In this document: piece by piece, positions 24,142-33,658 of the stretch
How the letters are laid out: the number at the start of each line of letters is the position of its first letter
How positions within the stretch are numbered: the stretch's first letter is position 1
DNA from: Ilyomonas sp965247435
GTDB taxonomy: Bacteria; Bacteroidota; Bacteroidia; Chitinophagales; Chitinophagaceae
Direction of reading: 5' to 3'
NCBI GenBank assembly: GCA_965247435.1
Contig: OZ252019.1
Span: 5,518,001-5,582,000, forward strand
Length of the DNA stretch: 64,000 bases
The notes under the pieces: model-generated
The model's input: only the letters and a program-made list of their open reading frames with translations
What the model was told of the DNA's origin: nothing
Database searches by the model: none
Position numbers and translations under genes: made by a program

Positions 24142-24738
24142 TTAATCAGGCGAAATAATTGATAAAGCGGTGCGGTTTAATTGCTCCCCGCAATAGGCAT
24201 TAAACTCTTTTTCCAGCGCTTCGCTAACGTCAGTTTCTATTTCTTTTTGAAAAAATTTATTGCTCTTATAATCTATGGTCAGTATATTATCTTTCAGTAC
24301 AACGTTAGTAATGTTTTGCCATACGTGCATTGTAGCTGGAAAGCTATTAAAAGTAATGCCTGCTGCATCTGCGCCGATTTCCGTCGGAACCTTTACCTGC
24401 CTTTCAATCAGCGCAGCTATTATATAAAGCACACCCAGCCAGTAATTGCTCAGCGGCTCTGTAAACCAGCCAACCGCTGCAGTTGCGAGTGCAATGCGGT
24501 AATAAGGAATGCGCTTTATTTTCTTTGCAAATGCGAGGCTGTATAAACACCATGCTATAATGATACCATCGAGCACCACGTATAAAATGGCGGCATTGTG
24601 GTAAACGCGGGAAGACCAGTTTGCCCGGGCTACATAGCCAAACATAGCCAGTGCAAGCGTTAGCATCAGCAGGCTTATAGCGTCTGTCGTTTTATAATCC
24701 GGCTGCTTTATAGTAATTACATAATTGTACTGACTCAT
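24142..24738 (-). CDS. hypothetical membrane protein
   Basis: This is a 198-residue protein from ATG 24738; a GTG nine bases upstream is an alternative. Four hydrophobic segments occupy about residues 20-130 (for example ISLLMLTLALAMFGYVA and ALATAAVGWF). A soluble C-terminal domain follows, about 130-198, with alternating strands (ITFNSFPATMHVWQNITNVVL, LTIDYKSNKFFQKEI), which is PH-like in appearance. It ends 7 bases before the radical SAM gene and is probably in the same transcript. No function is known; similar proteins occur only in Bacteroidota as far as the pattern suggests. Confidence 0.75.
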   Translation of the reverse strand: MSQYNYVITIKQPDYKTTDAISLLMLTLALAMFGYVARANWSSRVYHNAAILYVVLDGIIIAWCLYSLAFAKKIKRIPYYRIALATAAVGWFTEPLSNYWLGVLYIIAALIERQVKVPTEIGADAAGITFNSFPATMHVWQNITNVVLKDNILTIDYKSNKFFQKEIETDVSEALEKEFNAYCGEQLNRTALSIISPD

Positions 24739-24770
24739 AACTAACACCTTCTGAAGTAAAGCTGTGTTTC

Positions 24771-25838
24771 TTAGACTGCAACCTCCTGCTTATTTACACC
24801 GTTGCTTTTTACCAGCAGGTTGCAAAGCCGCCAAAGCAGCCGGGCGCCTACGTTTGTATCTACGCAGCCATCGCCGATGCCTACTTCTACAAGGTCGAAA
24901 CCAATTAACTGCTTGCCAGCATCCGTCATCTTTTTCAAAAGGTACAACACCTGTTCTGCATCGAAGCCGCCGGGTACAGGCGTGCCGGTGTTAGGGCACA
25001 ACTTAGGATCAAGCCCGTCCACATCAAAACTTACGTATACTTTATCGGGCAGGTGCGTTATAATCTCATCTGCAATCTGCTTCCAGTTCTCGCCTTCAAA
25101 CAGCCGCTCTTTTACATGCTGGTCGAGATAGGTAATGATACGGTTGTTGCTTTGCAGCACGCGGTTCCATTCTTCATCACAAAAATCGCGGACGCCAATC
25201 TGCACGAGGCACTTTACACCGGGCACTTCGGCAAGTACGTTGTACATAATAGAGGCATGCGAGTAAACAAAGGCTTCGTAGGCATTGCGCAGGTCGCAAT
25301 GTGCATCTATCTGCAGAATGCCAAACTCACCATGTTGCTCAGCAAGCGCTTTTATGTAACCAAAAGGCACGCTGTGATCGCCACCCAAAAGACCGACTAA
25401 TTTACCGGCGGCAAGCAGTTCTTTTGTCTGGTCGTACACCCAGCCGTTTAAGAAAATGCCGCCTTCATTTATTTCTTTCAGGCTTTTGCTGATGAACTTG
25501 TTCTGATCTACTGCATTGCCTTTGGTCATGTAATCTATATACAGTTCCGCCTCTTTGCGCAGGTAGTCGCTTTTCATCAGGATTTTGCGGTTCACTTCAC
25601 GCATAAAAAAGCCTGCTTTCCAGCCATCGGGCACATTAATGTCAAATAAGTCAACCTGTAAAGCTGCCCGCATAACCTGTTCGGCACTACGCGAAGTGCC
25701 GGCGCCGGAGCTGACGGTTACCTCCCATGGAACCGGCAATATTACTACCTTCGACTCTTCCTCGGTAAAAGGAAGGCCAAAAATATTGTTGTTAGGATTG
25801 CCCGCCGCATTGGGATTAAAATGTTCCAGATCTGCCAT
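24771..25838 (-). CDS. arginase/agmatinase/formimidoylglutamase family hydrolase
   Basis: This is a 355-residue protein with all the binuclear-manganese ligand motifs of the ureohydrolase fold: LLGGDHSVPFGY, QIDAHCDLRNAYE with SHASIMYNV, and FDVDGLDPKLCPNTGTPVPGG. A C-terminal EVGIGDGCVDTNVG follows. The GTPVPGG segment and the SHAS pattern favour agmatinase- or formimidoylglutamase-like enzymes over true arginase. The enzyme would remove urea or formamide from a guanidino or formimino compound in the cytosol. It lies 33 bases upstream of the membrane-protein gene on the same strand, so the three genes may form an operon. The exact substrate is unclear. Confidence 0.88.
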   Translation of the reverse strand: MADLEHFNPNAAGNPNNNIFGLPFTEEESKVVILPVPWEVTVSSGAGTSRSAEQVMRAALQVDLFDINVPDGWKAGFFMREVNRKILMKSDYLRKEAELYIDYMTKGNAVDQNKFISKSLKEINEGGIFLNGWVYDQTKELLAAGKLVGLLGGDHSVPFGYIKALAEQHGEFGILQIDAHCDLRNAYEAFVYSHASIMYNVLAEVPGVKCLVQIGVRDFCDEEWNRVLQSNNRIITYLDQHVKERLFEGENWKQIADEIITHLPDKVYVSFDVDGLDPKLCPNTGTPVPGGFDAEQVLYLLKKMTDAGKQLIGFDLVEVGIGDGCVDTNVGARLLWRLCNLLVKSNGVNKQEVAV

Positions 25839-26022
25839 GTGCGTGTTATTATTAAAAAGGGCTGCAAGATAAACAACAATGCGGTAACCAATAAAACGTG
25901 GGTTTATACGTAGTGATAAATTATCGGTAAATTAAGTAGCGGTGGCTTTCGGTTCTTTAAAGAAATTTTCATCTTTCAAGATATAGGAGCATAAACGGTG
26001 GTTGGTTGCAGCACAGGCCGGT

Positions 26023-27552
26023 TCAATGCAACACCACAATTTTCTGCACCTCGCCGATGGTTTTGTTTTGAACATAATAGACGCCATTGGCAAAGGCGCT
26101 TACATTGATATTTCCATTGTTTTTAATGTTTTTGCTAAGTATTATTTTGCCTGCAGCATTGGTGATAGTAATGCTGGCAGTGCCGTTTGTTTGCAGATGA
26201 ATGATGTCTTTTGCCGGGTTGGGATAAACAGAAAAATACGTTGTAGCATTGGTTGCCACAACAGCATCGGCGCCAAAGGAAGCCTTAGCCAAAGGAACAG
26301 TGTAAGTAATGGTATCGGTAGTGAGCGTAAGCTGTGTTGCAATGACATTTGTTATTTGCGCGTAGTATTTACCATTTTGTGTTGGAAGAAAAATAGAATC
26401 ACCGGTAATGGTAGTGCCGGTTGATTGCCCTACTTTAAACCACTTATAGGTATTATTGCTGAGGGTGCCGCCTGCAGATACCGATAGTCTATTGTTATGT
26501 TGGTGAATAGGAAGAATAGTGTCTTGCGGTGCATAATAGGCACGTCTTTTATAATGCTGGGCTATAAATTCTACACCGTTAAAAGTAAAACGGTTATGAT
26601 CTATAGTAACGTATGTGGACGTTGTACCTTCCGAAGAAGAGATGTTCTTATCATTCGTTAATTTGTTGTAGCTGACATCGATGTTGGTTAAGTTGCTAAG
26701 TTGGCTGAAAGAAGCAGGAATAGCGCCGGTTAACTGGTTATATTGTAAGTTAAGTATTCTAAGGTTTTTAAGCTTACCAATAGATGCAGGAATCTCGCCG
26801 CTTAGATGGTTGTAATGCAAGCCTAACCCTGTAAGCTGTTCAAGGTTGCCAAGAGCGGCAGGAATTTCACCGCTCAACTGATCGCGATAAAACACCAGAT
26901 TCTGCAGCGTTTTCAATTTGCCAAGTTCAGGAGGTATAGTGCCGCTTATTCCGTTACTACTCAAATCCAGATTGGTTATACTGGGAAGATTACCAATTTC
27001 GGGTGGTATGCTACCGGTTAGCTGATTACCGTTCAGGTTCAAATCTCTAAGATTTGTCATACTGCCGATACTTGCCGGTATGGTTCCGGCAAATGCGCTC
27101 TGCTCTAAATACAAATTATATAAATTCTTCAGATTGCCAATACTTTTTGGAATATTGCCACCTATCTGAGTAAAAATCAATTCTAAATATACAAGGTTTG
27201 TCAGGTTGCCTATCGAGGATGGAAGAACACCGCCTATCGAATTAAAAGTTAAGGATAATGTAACCAGCCCCGTAATATTGCCGATAGAGGAAGGAAGCTT
27301 TCCGGATACATTATTAAAATACATTGTTAATGATGTAACCCTGTCTCCGGTAACAGTTATACCATACCAGGTACTTACAGGGTTAATTGTTAACCAGTTG
27401 TCATGCACATACCAGGTATTGCCATTGGTACTTTTGTAAAAATCAACCAGTGCAAGCGAGTCGGTGGTATTTATTGCCTGGGCTTTGACAGTGGTAAAGC
27501 TGCCTGCAGCCACGATACATAAAAAGCAGCAAAGAATAAAACTGCGTTTCAT
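26023..27552 (-). CDS. secreted leucine-rich repeat protein with type IX sorting domain (LRR-1)
   Basis: This 509-residue protein starts at ATG 27552; the longer frame to 27720 is rejected because the signal peptide (RSFILCCFLCIVAAGSFTTVKAQ) begins there. Residues 25-70 form a cap (DSLALVDFYKSTNGNTWYVHDNWL). About ten plant-type 24-residue LRRs follow (LxxLxLxxNxLSGxIPxxIG), then a beta-sandwich and a C-terminal sorting domain (YPNPAKDIIHLQTNG...NGVYYVQNK...QKIVVLH). It would be exported through the outer membrane by type IX secretion and probably attached to the cell surface. It is the last of three tandem paralogues. Function may be adhesion or carbohydrate/protein recognition. Confidence 0.9.
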   Translation of the reverse strand: MKRSFILCCFLCIVAAGSFTTVKAQAINTTDSLALVDFYKSTNGNTWYVHDNWLTINPVSTWYGITVTGDRVTSLTMYFNNVSGKLPSSIGNITGLVTLSLTFNSIGGVLPSSIGNLTNLVYLELIFTQIGGNIPKSIGNLKNLYNLYLEQSAFAGTIPASIGSMTNLRDLNLNGNQLTGSIPPEIGNLPSITNLDLSSNGISGTIPPELGKLKTLQNLVFYRDQLSGEIPAALGNLEQLTGLGLHYNHLSGEIPASIGKLKNLRILNLQYNQLTGAIPASFSQLSNLTNIDVSYNKLTNDKNISSSEGTTSTYVTIDHNRFTFNGVEFIAQHYKRRAYYAPQDTILPIHQHNNRLSVSAGGTLSNNTYKWFKVGQSTGTTITGDSIFLPTQNGKYYAQITNVIATQLTLTTDTITYTVPLAKASFGADAVVATNATTYFSVYPNPAKDIIHLQTNGTASITITNAAGKIILSKNIKNNGNINVSAFANGVYYVQNKTIGEVQKIVVLH

Positions 27553-27726
27553 AGAGAGCGGTTTTATGGTGATAAAAAGCAAAGCGAATAGCCGGCGAGT
27601 GAAAACAAGATATGAATAAATGTAGCGAGTGATAACGTTGAAACAGATTTTATTTATTATACTGTTGTCTCTCCCTTTTTTCATTATAAGAACACTGCGC
27701 TTATAAAAGCAAAGGCGCATGTACGC

Positions 27727-29253
27727 TTAGTGTATAATGATAACCTTCTGTACCTCGCCGGTAATTTTGTTTTTAATGTAATAGATGCCATTAGCAAAGG
27801 CGCTTACGTTTATTTCACCACTATTACTCATGCTTTTGCTAAGCATTACTTTACCTGCGCTGTTGATAAGTGTAATGATAGCTGTACCATTTGTTTGCAG
27901 GTAAACAACGTTTCGGGCAGGATTAGGATATACCTGCAGGCCTTGTTTGCGCTGAGTTTGATTTGCAGCAGCCGTTGCATAGCTATCAGCAAGAAGGTTA
28001 TTTGTTGTAAAGTCAATTGTATCTGTACGAAGCGTAAGCTGCGTGGCAACGGCATTGGTCACTTTTGCATAATACCTGCCGCTTTTAGCGGGCGCAAAGA
28101 TAGAGTCGCCTTTAATGATCGTGCTATCTGTTGCGCCAGCTTTAAACCATTTGTAGGTATTGTTGTTGAGGGTGCCGCCGGCAGATACCGATAGTACGCC
28201 GCCATTTTGATGAACAGGCAGCACCGTATTTTGCGGCGCATAAATAATATTGATATACTTTTTTGCAACAAACTCCAATGCGTTAAAAGTAAAACGGTTA
28301 TGGCTGAGACTGCCGGAGGTAAATTCAGCCGGCGAAGAAAACGCTACATTTTCGTCTTGCGACAAGCCATTATAGCTCAGATCAATATTCGATAGGTGGT
28401 TAAGCTTGCGAAAAGAATAAGGAATACCGCCGCTCAGCCGGTTGTGTTGCAGATGCAGGGCTATCAAACGTTTCAGTTTACCCAGCGATTCCGGGATCAT
28501 TCCGTTTAACTGGTTATTGTTTAAATACAAATATTGAATCCGTAGCAAATTGCTGATGGCGGATGGGATCCTGCCGCTTAACTGGTTGTCGTTTAGCTCT
28601 AAAGCAGTGAGATATGCTAAGTTTCCAATGGTAACAGGGATAGCGCCGCTTAACTCGTTATTGTATAAATACAACTCTTTAAGCTGTGCCATAGTGCCAA
28701 TCTCTGCAGGTATTTCGCTGCTTAGCTTGTTGTTGTATGCGTACAACCCGATCAGGTTTGTAAGGTTGCCAATCTCAATGGGAATTGCGCCGCTTAACTG
28801 GTTACTGTATAAATCCAGGTATTGGAGATGTATAAGAAGCCCGATGGAGGCAGGAATAATACCGCTCAGCCGGTTATCGCTCAACGATAAAGTGGTAAGG
28901 TGTATAAGATTTCCGATAGTAGCAGGAATAGTGTCGCTTAACCGGTTTTCGTACAGGTACAAACCGGTGAGTTGTGTAAGATTGCCGATGGCAGGAGGAA
29001 GCGTACCATTAAGCCGGTTGCTGTTTAAAAACAGGGAAGTTACCCGCTTGCCGGTTACATTTACGCCGTACCAGGTGCCCAGCGGCATGGTTGTAAGCCA
29101 GTTGGAATGCTCTTTCCAGTGTGGGCCATCCGTACTGTTGTACAAATCAACCAGGGCAAGGGAATCATAGGTATTAACCTGGGTTTTAGCAGTTGTAAAA
29201 CAGTTTGCTATTATTGCAAGCAACAGGGAGAGAAGTGGTGTATAAAGTTTCAT
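27727..29253 (-). CDS. secreted leucine-rich repeat protein with type IX sorting domain (LRR-2)
   Basis: This is a 508-residue paralogue of LRR-1. It has a signal peptide (PLLSLLLAIIANCFTTAKTQ), a cap region DSLALVDLYNSTDGPHWKEHSNWLTT, and about ten LRRs with the GxIPxxIGNL motif. A beta-rich module (LSVSAGGTLNNNTYKWFKAG) and a C-terminal sorting domain (YPNPARNVVYLQTNG...NGIYYIKNK) follow. It is separated from LRR-3 by 39 bases and from LRR-1 by 174 bases, in the same direction. The high similarity of all three caps and tails, with divergent repeat number, indicates recent tandem duplication. Confidence 0.9.
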   Translation of the reverse strand: MKLYTPLLSLLLAIIANCFTTAKTQVNTYDSLALVDLYNSTDGPHWKEHSNWLTTMPLGTWYGVNVTGKRVTSLFLNSNRLNGTLPPAIGNLTQLTGLYLYENRLSDTIPATIGNLIHLTTLSLSDNRLSGIIPASIGLLIHLQYLDLYSNQLSGAIPIEIGNLTNLIGLYAYNNKLSSEIPAEIGTMAQLKELYLYNNELSGAIPVTIGNLAYLTALELNDNQLSGRIPSAISNLLRIQYLYLNNNQLNGMIPESLGKLKRLIALHLQHNRLSGGIPYSFRKLNHLSNIDLSYNGLSQDENVAFSSPAEFTSGSLSHNRFTFNALEFVAKKYINIIYAPQNTVLPVHQNGGVLSVSAGGTLNNNTYKWFKAGATDSTIIKGDSIFAPAKSGRYYAKVTNAVATQLTLRTDTIDFTTNNLLADSYATAAANQTQRKQGLQVYPNPARNVVYLQTNGTAIITLINSAGKVMLSKSMSNSGEINVSAFANGIYYIKNKITGEVQKVIIIH

Positions 29254-29292
29254 AAGGCAGATTTATAAGGGATGAAGTTAGTATTAAGTTTT

Positions 29293-31188
29293 TTAGTGTG
29301 CAACAACCAACTTCTGCATTTCGCCGCTGGTTTTATTTTGTAAATAATAAATACCATTGGCAAAGATGCTTATGTTCAACTTGCCGCTTTTACTAATGCT
29401 TTTTGTAAGCAATACTTTACCGGCGCTATTGGTAAGGGTGATATTAGCAGTACCGTTTATTTGTATATAAATGCTGTTGTTGGCAGGATTGGGGTAAACC
29501 AACCATTTATGGCCGCCGCTTTTTATCTGCGATGTGTATCCTGGTAAAGCGGTATTGCTGCTTTGTAAAGGCGCAACGTAGTTGATGGTATCTGTATAAA
29601 GTGTAAGCTGTGTGGCAATAGCATTGATAACCTTTGCATAATATTGGCCGCTTGCCGCGGGCGTGAAAGCAGAGTCGCCTTTAATGATGGTTGGACTGCT
29701 GTCGCCAGCTTTAAACCATTTGTAGGTATTGTTGCTGAGGGCACCGCCGGCAGATACCGATAAGACACCGCCATTTTGATGAACCGGGATAAGAGCCTGC
29801 GGTGAGTAGATAGCTTTAAGTACTTCGGTTGCTACATACTCAAGACCATTAAAAGTGACCTGATTATAAGAAATGTCTAAATTAACAGGCTGCTGAAATT
29901 TAGATTTAGGATAAGTAACATTGTCGCTTATATATAGCTGGTTGTGTTGTAGCTGAACAGATTGTATAAGTTTACTTCTTTTTTTAAAGGAAAAGCCAAT
30001 GTCACCGCTTAACTGGTTGTTGTTCAAATTTAAAATACGCAAATTTAAAAACTCATTAATAGCTGTAGGTATGTTGCCGCTTAACTGATTATTACTTAAG
30101 TCTAAGATGCTTAGGTATTTATCATGACCAATAGACGGAGGAACAGAGCCGGTTAATTGGTTATTGTTTAAGTTTAAATTATTAAGACTTTTTAAATTAC
30201 CAATTGTAAAAGGTATGGAACCACTCAGCTTGTTATTGCTCAGATCTAAACTGTTCAGATATTCGCTTTGAAAAACTTCAGAAGGTATTTTTCCACTTAA
30301 GTAATTGTTGTTTAAACGTAAGATATAAAGTGCTTTTATATTGCCCAGAGAGGCAGGTATGCTGCCAGTTAATTGGTTAGTATCCAAAAGTAGTTTAGAC
30401 AGTCTCCGCATTTTGCCAATAGCAACAGGTATGCTGCCGGTAAATTGATTATTATGTAGAAATATATCATAGAGGTTAACAAGTTTGCTAACAGGTGATA
30501 TAGTGCCATTTAGTTGATTGTTGTTTAAATATAAATAATTAAGGCGTTTAAGATTAGAGATAGCTGAAGGAAGATGACCGTCTAATTGATTGTATGATAA
30601 ATCTAAAGTAGTAATATTTACAAGCCTGCCAATAGTGTCTGGGATATGTCCGCTGAATTGATTGGCAGCTAAACTTAAAAAGCCAAGATTAACAAGACTT
30701 CCAACTACAGCAGGTATCGAACCACTTAGCCGATTATCAAACAAATCTAAATAGAATAGATTAGTTAGATTACTGAAAGAAGAGGGGATGCTGCCGGTAA
30801 ATTGATTATAATCTAAATATAAATAATCAAGATTAGTAAGAGTACCAACTGAAGCTGGGATACTGCCGGTTAATTTATTATCACTTAAACGTAAAGACTG
30901 AAGCATACTAAGGCTACCAAGTGTGCCAGGCAAAGTTCCTCTTAGATTGTTATAGGGCAAATAAATGATCGTTACTCTCGTGCCGGTTACTGTTATGCCA
31001 CTCCAGGTGCTCACGGGCATTGTTGTAAGCCAGTTGGAATGCTGTTTCCAGTGAGGGCCATCCGTACTGTTGTACAAATCAACCAGGGCAAGGGAATCAT
31101 TGATGTCAACAGCTTGTGCGTTAGCTGTATTAAAAGCGACAGTTGTAATGGTAAAAAATAAACAGAGAAAAAAAACATTAGGTTTCAT
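29293..31188 (-). CDS. secreted leucine-rich repeat protein with type IX sorting domain (LRR-3)
   Basis: This is a 631-residue protein, the longest of the three paralogues. It has a signal peptide (FFLCLFFTITTVAFNTANAQ), a cap (DSLALVDLYNSTDGPHWKQHSNWLTT), then about fourteen LRRs. The GTISPVSKLVNLYDIFLHNN repeat deviates from the others by lacking IP. The C-terminal module and sorting signal (YPNPANNSIYIQINGT...NGIYYLQNK) are shared. It is the first gene of the set and probably carries the promoter. More repeats than its relatives suggests expansion by unequal exchange between repeats. Confidence 0.9.
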   Translation of the reverse strand: MKPNVFFLCLFFTITTVAFNTANAQAVDINDSLALVDLYNSTDGPHWKQHSNWLTTMPVSTWSGITVTGTRVTIIYLPYNNLRGTLPGTLGSLSMLQSLRLSDNKLTGSIPASVGTLTNLDYLYLDYNQFTGSIPSSFSNLTNLFYLDLFDNRLSGSIPAVVGSLVNLGFLSLAANQFSGHIPDTIGRLVNITTLDLSYNQLDGHLPSAISNLKRLNYLYLNNNQLNGTISPVSKLVNLYDIFLHNNQFTGSIPVAIGKMRRLSKLLLDTNQLTGSIPASLGNIKALYILRLNNNYLSGKIPSEVFQSEYLNSLDLSNNKLSGSIPFTIGNLKSLNNLNLNNNQLTGSVPPSIGHDKYLSILDLSNNQLSGNIPTAINEFLNLRILNLNNNQLSGDIGFSFKKRSKLIQSVQLQHNQLYISDNVTYPKSKFQQPVNLDISYNQVTFNGLEYVATEVLKAIYSPQALIPVHQNGGVLSVSAGGALSNNTYKWFKAGDSSPTIIKGDSAFTPAASGQYYAKVINAIATQLTLYTDTINYVAPLQSSNTALPGYTSQIKSGGHKWLVYPNPANNSIYIQINGTANITLTNSAGKVLLTKSISKSGKLNISIFANGIYYLQNKTSGEMQKLVVAH

Positions 31189-32472
31189 AAGTAATCGCTT
31201 TTGGTAGTATGCTGATCTGCGTGATGAGGTTGAAGTAGCAAAGTTATAAGTACTGATAAGTATGCTTTGCCGGATATAAATGTAAGCACATAGTAAATGA
31301 TAATTCCTGTTTATACGCCTTACCTGTTATCAATTGCCTTGGACGTTTTTGTATGTCCTGTTTAAACGGTTGTCTGCCGGACCTGTTATTAGTAAAAAGT
31401 CCAACTTATAGTAATCGTAAGTGCTCCCGTTACTATAGCACTTTTCCAAATATGGAAAAACGTATTATGCATTTATTACATAAGTAACTCATTGTCAGCG
31501 TAAAAAATTTTGGCATTGTGCTTGGCTACTATACTGCATGTCTGAAACATACTTTTTACTCTCTGCATTAGTACTTACCGTACTCTTCTTTTTACCGGCT
31601 ACTTCTTCTAAACGCTACAACTGCTATGCAGCCTGCGACGGCGACCATGACCTGATGTTTTAACAGCGCTACCAGGTATTTTCACCGCTGCATAACTGCT
31701 ACCCTTCCTTGATTATTTTCCTTGTTTTCTAAAACCCGCTCCTGTTTAGCAGGTATTATTTCCGCTTACTTATCCAGCCTTACGGATAACCAGCTTCCCT
31801 GTTTTAAAATACTTTTGAATTAACTGTCTGCTGTTGGCCACTGCCGGCCCGATAGTTATTTTCCTATTTGATAATTCCGACAAAATATCATAATTGAATC
31901 TGTTTCACATTTTATAAAAGACGAAGGATGGACGAAGGAGCGTCGAACGATTGTTGAAGGACAGGTATCTTCAATATGCTGCCAGGATGGCAAAAAAGGC
32001 AAGCATACGCCTGCTCTTTATCAGCGCATGATATCAATTACCGTAAGTTTTCTGATAGCCAGGTAATAGTTTTGAGTTGATCGGCAAAGGCAAGAGAAGA
32101 GACTTTGGCCACGCCTGTACTTAACGGCATTGGCCTTATTACCTTTGAAATAGAGCGCAGCCAGCAGATTCCAACAACTTTGTCCGGAAGCATTTGAGTA
32201 GCTGTTTTTGTTTTCGCAGCTCAAAAATATCTTTATCTCAAATGCTTCTCTCTCCTTTCTCCTGCTCTTACTAACAGAAAACTTGCTTTAATTATAAAAT
32301 AAAACAATTATAACAGCAGATAAAATTGTACGCTATCACTAACAGGAGCGTGCGTGGAGATAGCTTTTGGCGGGGTTCGACAGTTTTCCGGAACTATTTA
32401 GCGGCATATATAATCCGTGCTTTTACAGCCTTCTTTAGTAATTGCATTATGAAAAATGAATAAGCTATTGTG
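31189..32472. other. long non-coding gap with decayed sequence
   Basis: About 1.3 kb lie between the LRR cluster and accA. They contain a GACGAAGGATG-type repeat (31920-31940) and the possible gene remnant at 32025-32224. No other coding potential is seen. Some pyrimidine-rich segments (31600-31760) look like degraded sequence. Confidence 0.45.
32025..32224 (-). pseudogene. possible frameshifted gene remnant
   Basis: The minus-strand frame begins MSCENKNSYSNASGQSCWNLLAALYFKGNKANAVKYRR, which is protein-like. It then turns into improbable sequence. A shift to another frame restores SSLAFADQLKTITWLSENLR followed by a stop near 32040. The pieces fit one TPR-like protein tail broken by a frameshift. 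Support is weak because the family is not recognised. Confidence 0.25.
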
Positions 32473-33444
32473 CTATTCATCCCAAAAGCCCATTTTACCA
32501 AATTTATCAATGCGTTGCTGTATGCGCTCTTCAGCCGGTATTTTTTTTATTTCAGTAAGCGTTTGTATAATAGCCGTCTGCAATAGTTGGGCGGCTTCAT
32601 CGTAGTTCCAATGAGCGCCGCCTTCCGGTTCCGGCACTATTTCATCTGCGAGCCCGAAGCCCTGCATGTCTTTGGAAGTGAGTTTCAACTGTTCGGCAGC
32701 CACTTCTTTTTTATCCCAGCTTCGCCAGAGTATGGAGCTGCAGTTTTCCGGTGAGATTACGGTGTACCAGGTGTTTTCCATCATCAATACGCGGTCGCCT
32801 ACGCCAATGCCCAATGCGCCGCCGCTGGCACCTTCGCCGATAATAACACAAATAACCGGCACCTTCAGCCGGATCATTTCATAAATATTGCGGGCAATCG
32901 CTTCGCCTTGTCCGCGCTCTTCCGCTTCTGCGCCGGGGAATGCGCCGGGCGTATCAATTAATGTAACGATTGGCTTATTAAATTTCTCTGCCAGCTTCAT
33001 CAGCCGCAAGGCTTTACGGTAGCCTTCGGGGTTGGCCATACCAAAATTGCGCATTTGCCGCAGCTTGGTGTTAGCTCCTTTTTGTTGCCCGATAAACATT
33101 ACTGTTTCGCCGTTTAGCTGTGCAAAGCCGCCCACCATTGCTTTGTCATCTTTTACATTTCTATCGCCGTGCAGCTCTATAAAATTAGTTGTCATTTTAT
33201 CAATATACTTCAGGGTATAAGGCCGGTCGGGATGGCGGCTCAATTGTACCCGCTGCCAGGGTGTAAGCTGCTCTGTTATTTCATGGCGTTTTTCAAAAAT
33301 AGAATGTTCTAACTGTTCAATGGTTGCCTCGTAGTTGATTTTAGGATTTTTAGCGGCCAGTTTTTTAGTCTGGTCTATCTGCTCATACAAGTCTTTTATA
33401 GGTTGCTCAAAATCCAGAAATTGGCGGTTAGGATACTGCGGCAT
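32473..33444 (-). CDS. accA: acetyl-CoA carboxylase carboxyltransferase subunit alpha
   Basis: This is a 323-residue protein starting at ATG 33444 (MPQYPNRQFLDFEQPIKDLY). The open frame continues upstream to 33582 but would run into tRNA-Asp and lacks homology. Core motifs are ELHGDRNVKDDKAMVGGFA, LIDTPGAFPGAEAEERGQGEAIARN and IGEGASGGALGIGVGDR (oxyanion-hole Gly residues), followed by VISPENCSSILW. With AccD it transfers the carboxyl group from biotin to acetyl-CoA, the first step of fatty-acid synthesis. Length matches the family. It is transcribed divergently from the tRNA gene. Confidence 0.97.
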   Translation of the reverse strand: MPQYPNRQFLDFEQPIKDLYEQIDQTKKLAAKNPKINYEATIEQLEHSIFEKRHEITEQLTPWQRVQLSRHPDRPYTLKYIDKMTTNFIELHGDRNVKDDKAMVGGFAQLNGETVMFIGQQKGANTKLRQMRNFGMANPEGYRKALRLMKLAEKFNKPIVTLIDTPGAFPGAEAEERGQGEAIARNIYEMIRLKVPVICVIIGEGASGGALGIGVGDRVLMMENTWYTVISPENCSSILWRSWDKKEVAAEQLKLTSKDMQGFGLADEIVPEPEGGAHWNYDEAAQLLQTAIIQTLTEIKKIPAEERIQQRIDKFGKMGFWDE

Positions 33445-33543
33445 AGTGTGTTTTAGGTAAAACGAAAAAGTAAAAATAAAGGTAGAAAGTTTTGCATTAC
33501 AAAAATTGTTTCCCCTTATCTTTGCCGTCCCTAAAAAGGAAAC

Positions 33544-33617
33544 GGATCGGTAGTTCAGTTGGTTAGAATGCTGCCCTGTCACGGCAGAGGTCGCGGGTTC
33601 GAGTCCCGTCCGGTCCG
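33544..33617 (+). tRNA. tRNA-Asp (GTC)
   Basis: A 74-base cloverleaf. The acceptor arms GGATCGG and CCGGTCC pair (one G-T), the D arm has AGTTCAGTTGGTTAGAAT, and the anticodon stem-loop CTGCC-CTGTCAC-GGCAG has anticodon GTC at 33578-33580. The T arm is GCGGGTTCGAGTCCCGT and the discriminator base is G. CCA is not encoded. Confidence 0.97.
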
Positions 33618-33628
33618 CAAGAATGTAA

Positions 33629-33658
33629 TAAAAGCCACTGATTATCAGGGGCTTTTTT
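33629..33658 (+). terminator. terminator after tRNA-Asp
   Basis: An imperfect stem AAAAGCC-A-CTG / CAG-G-GGCTTTT is followed by a T run, about 12 bases after the tRNA. Confidence 0.8.

Noticed and set aside
27553..27720. N-terminal extension of LRR-1
   Set aside because: The signal peptide begins at the Met encoded at 27552, so the earlier start would bury it.
26700..30900. Regularly spaced repeated words suggesting a CRISPR-like array
   Set aside because: The periodicity of about 72 bases is the coding repeat of leucine-rich repeats; spacing and sequence lie inside open frames.
33445..33582. Upstream extension of the accA frame
   Set aside because: It would overlap tRNA-Asp (33544 onward) and lacks similarity to AccA; the ATG at 33444 gives the normal N-terminus.
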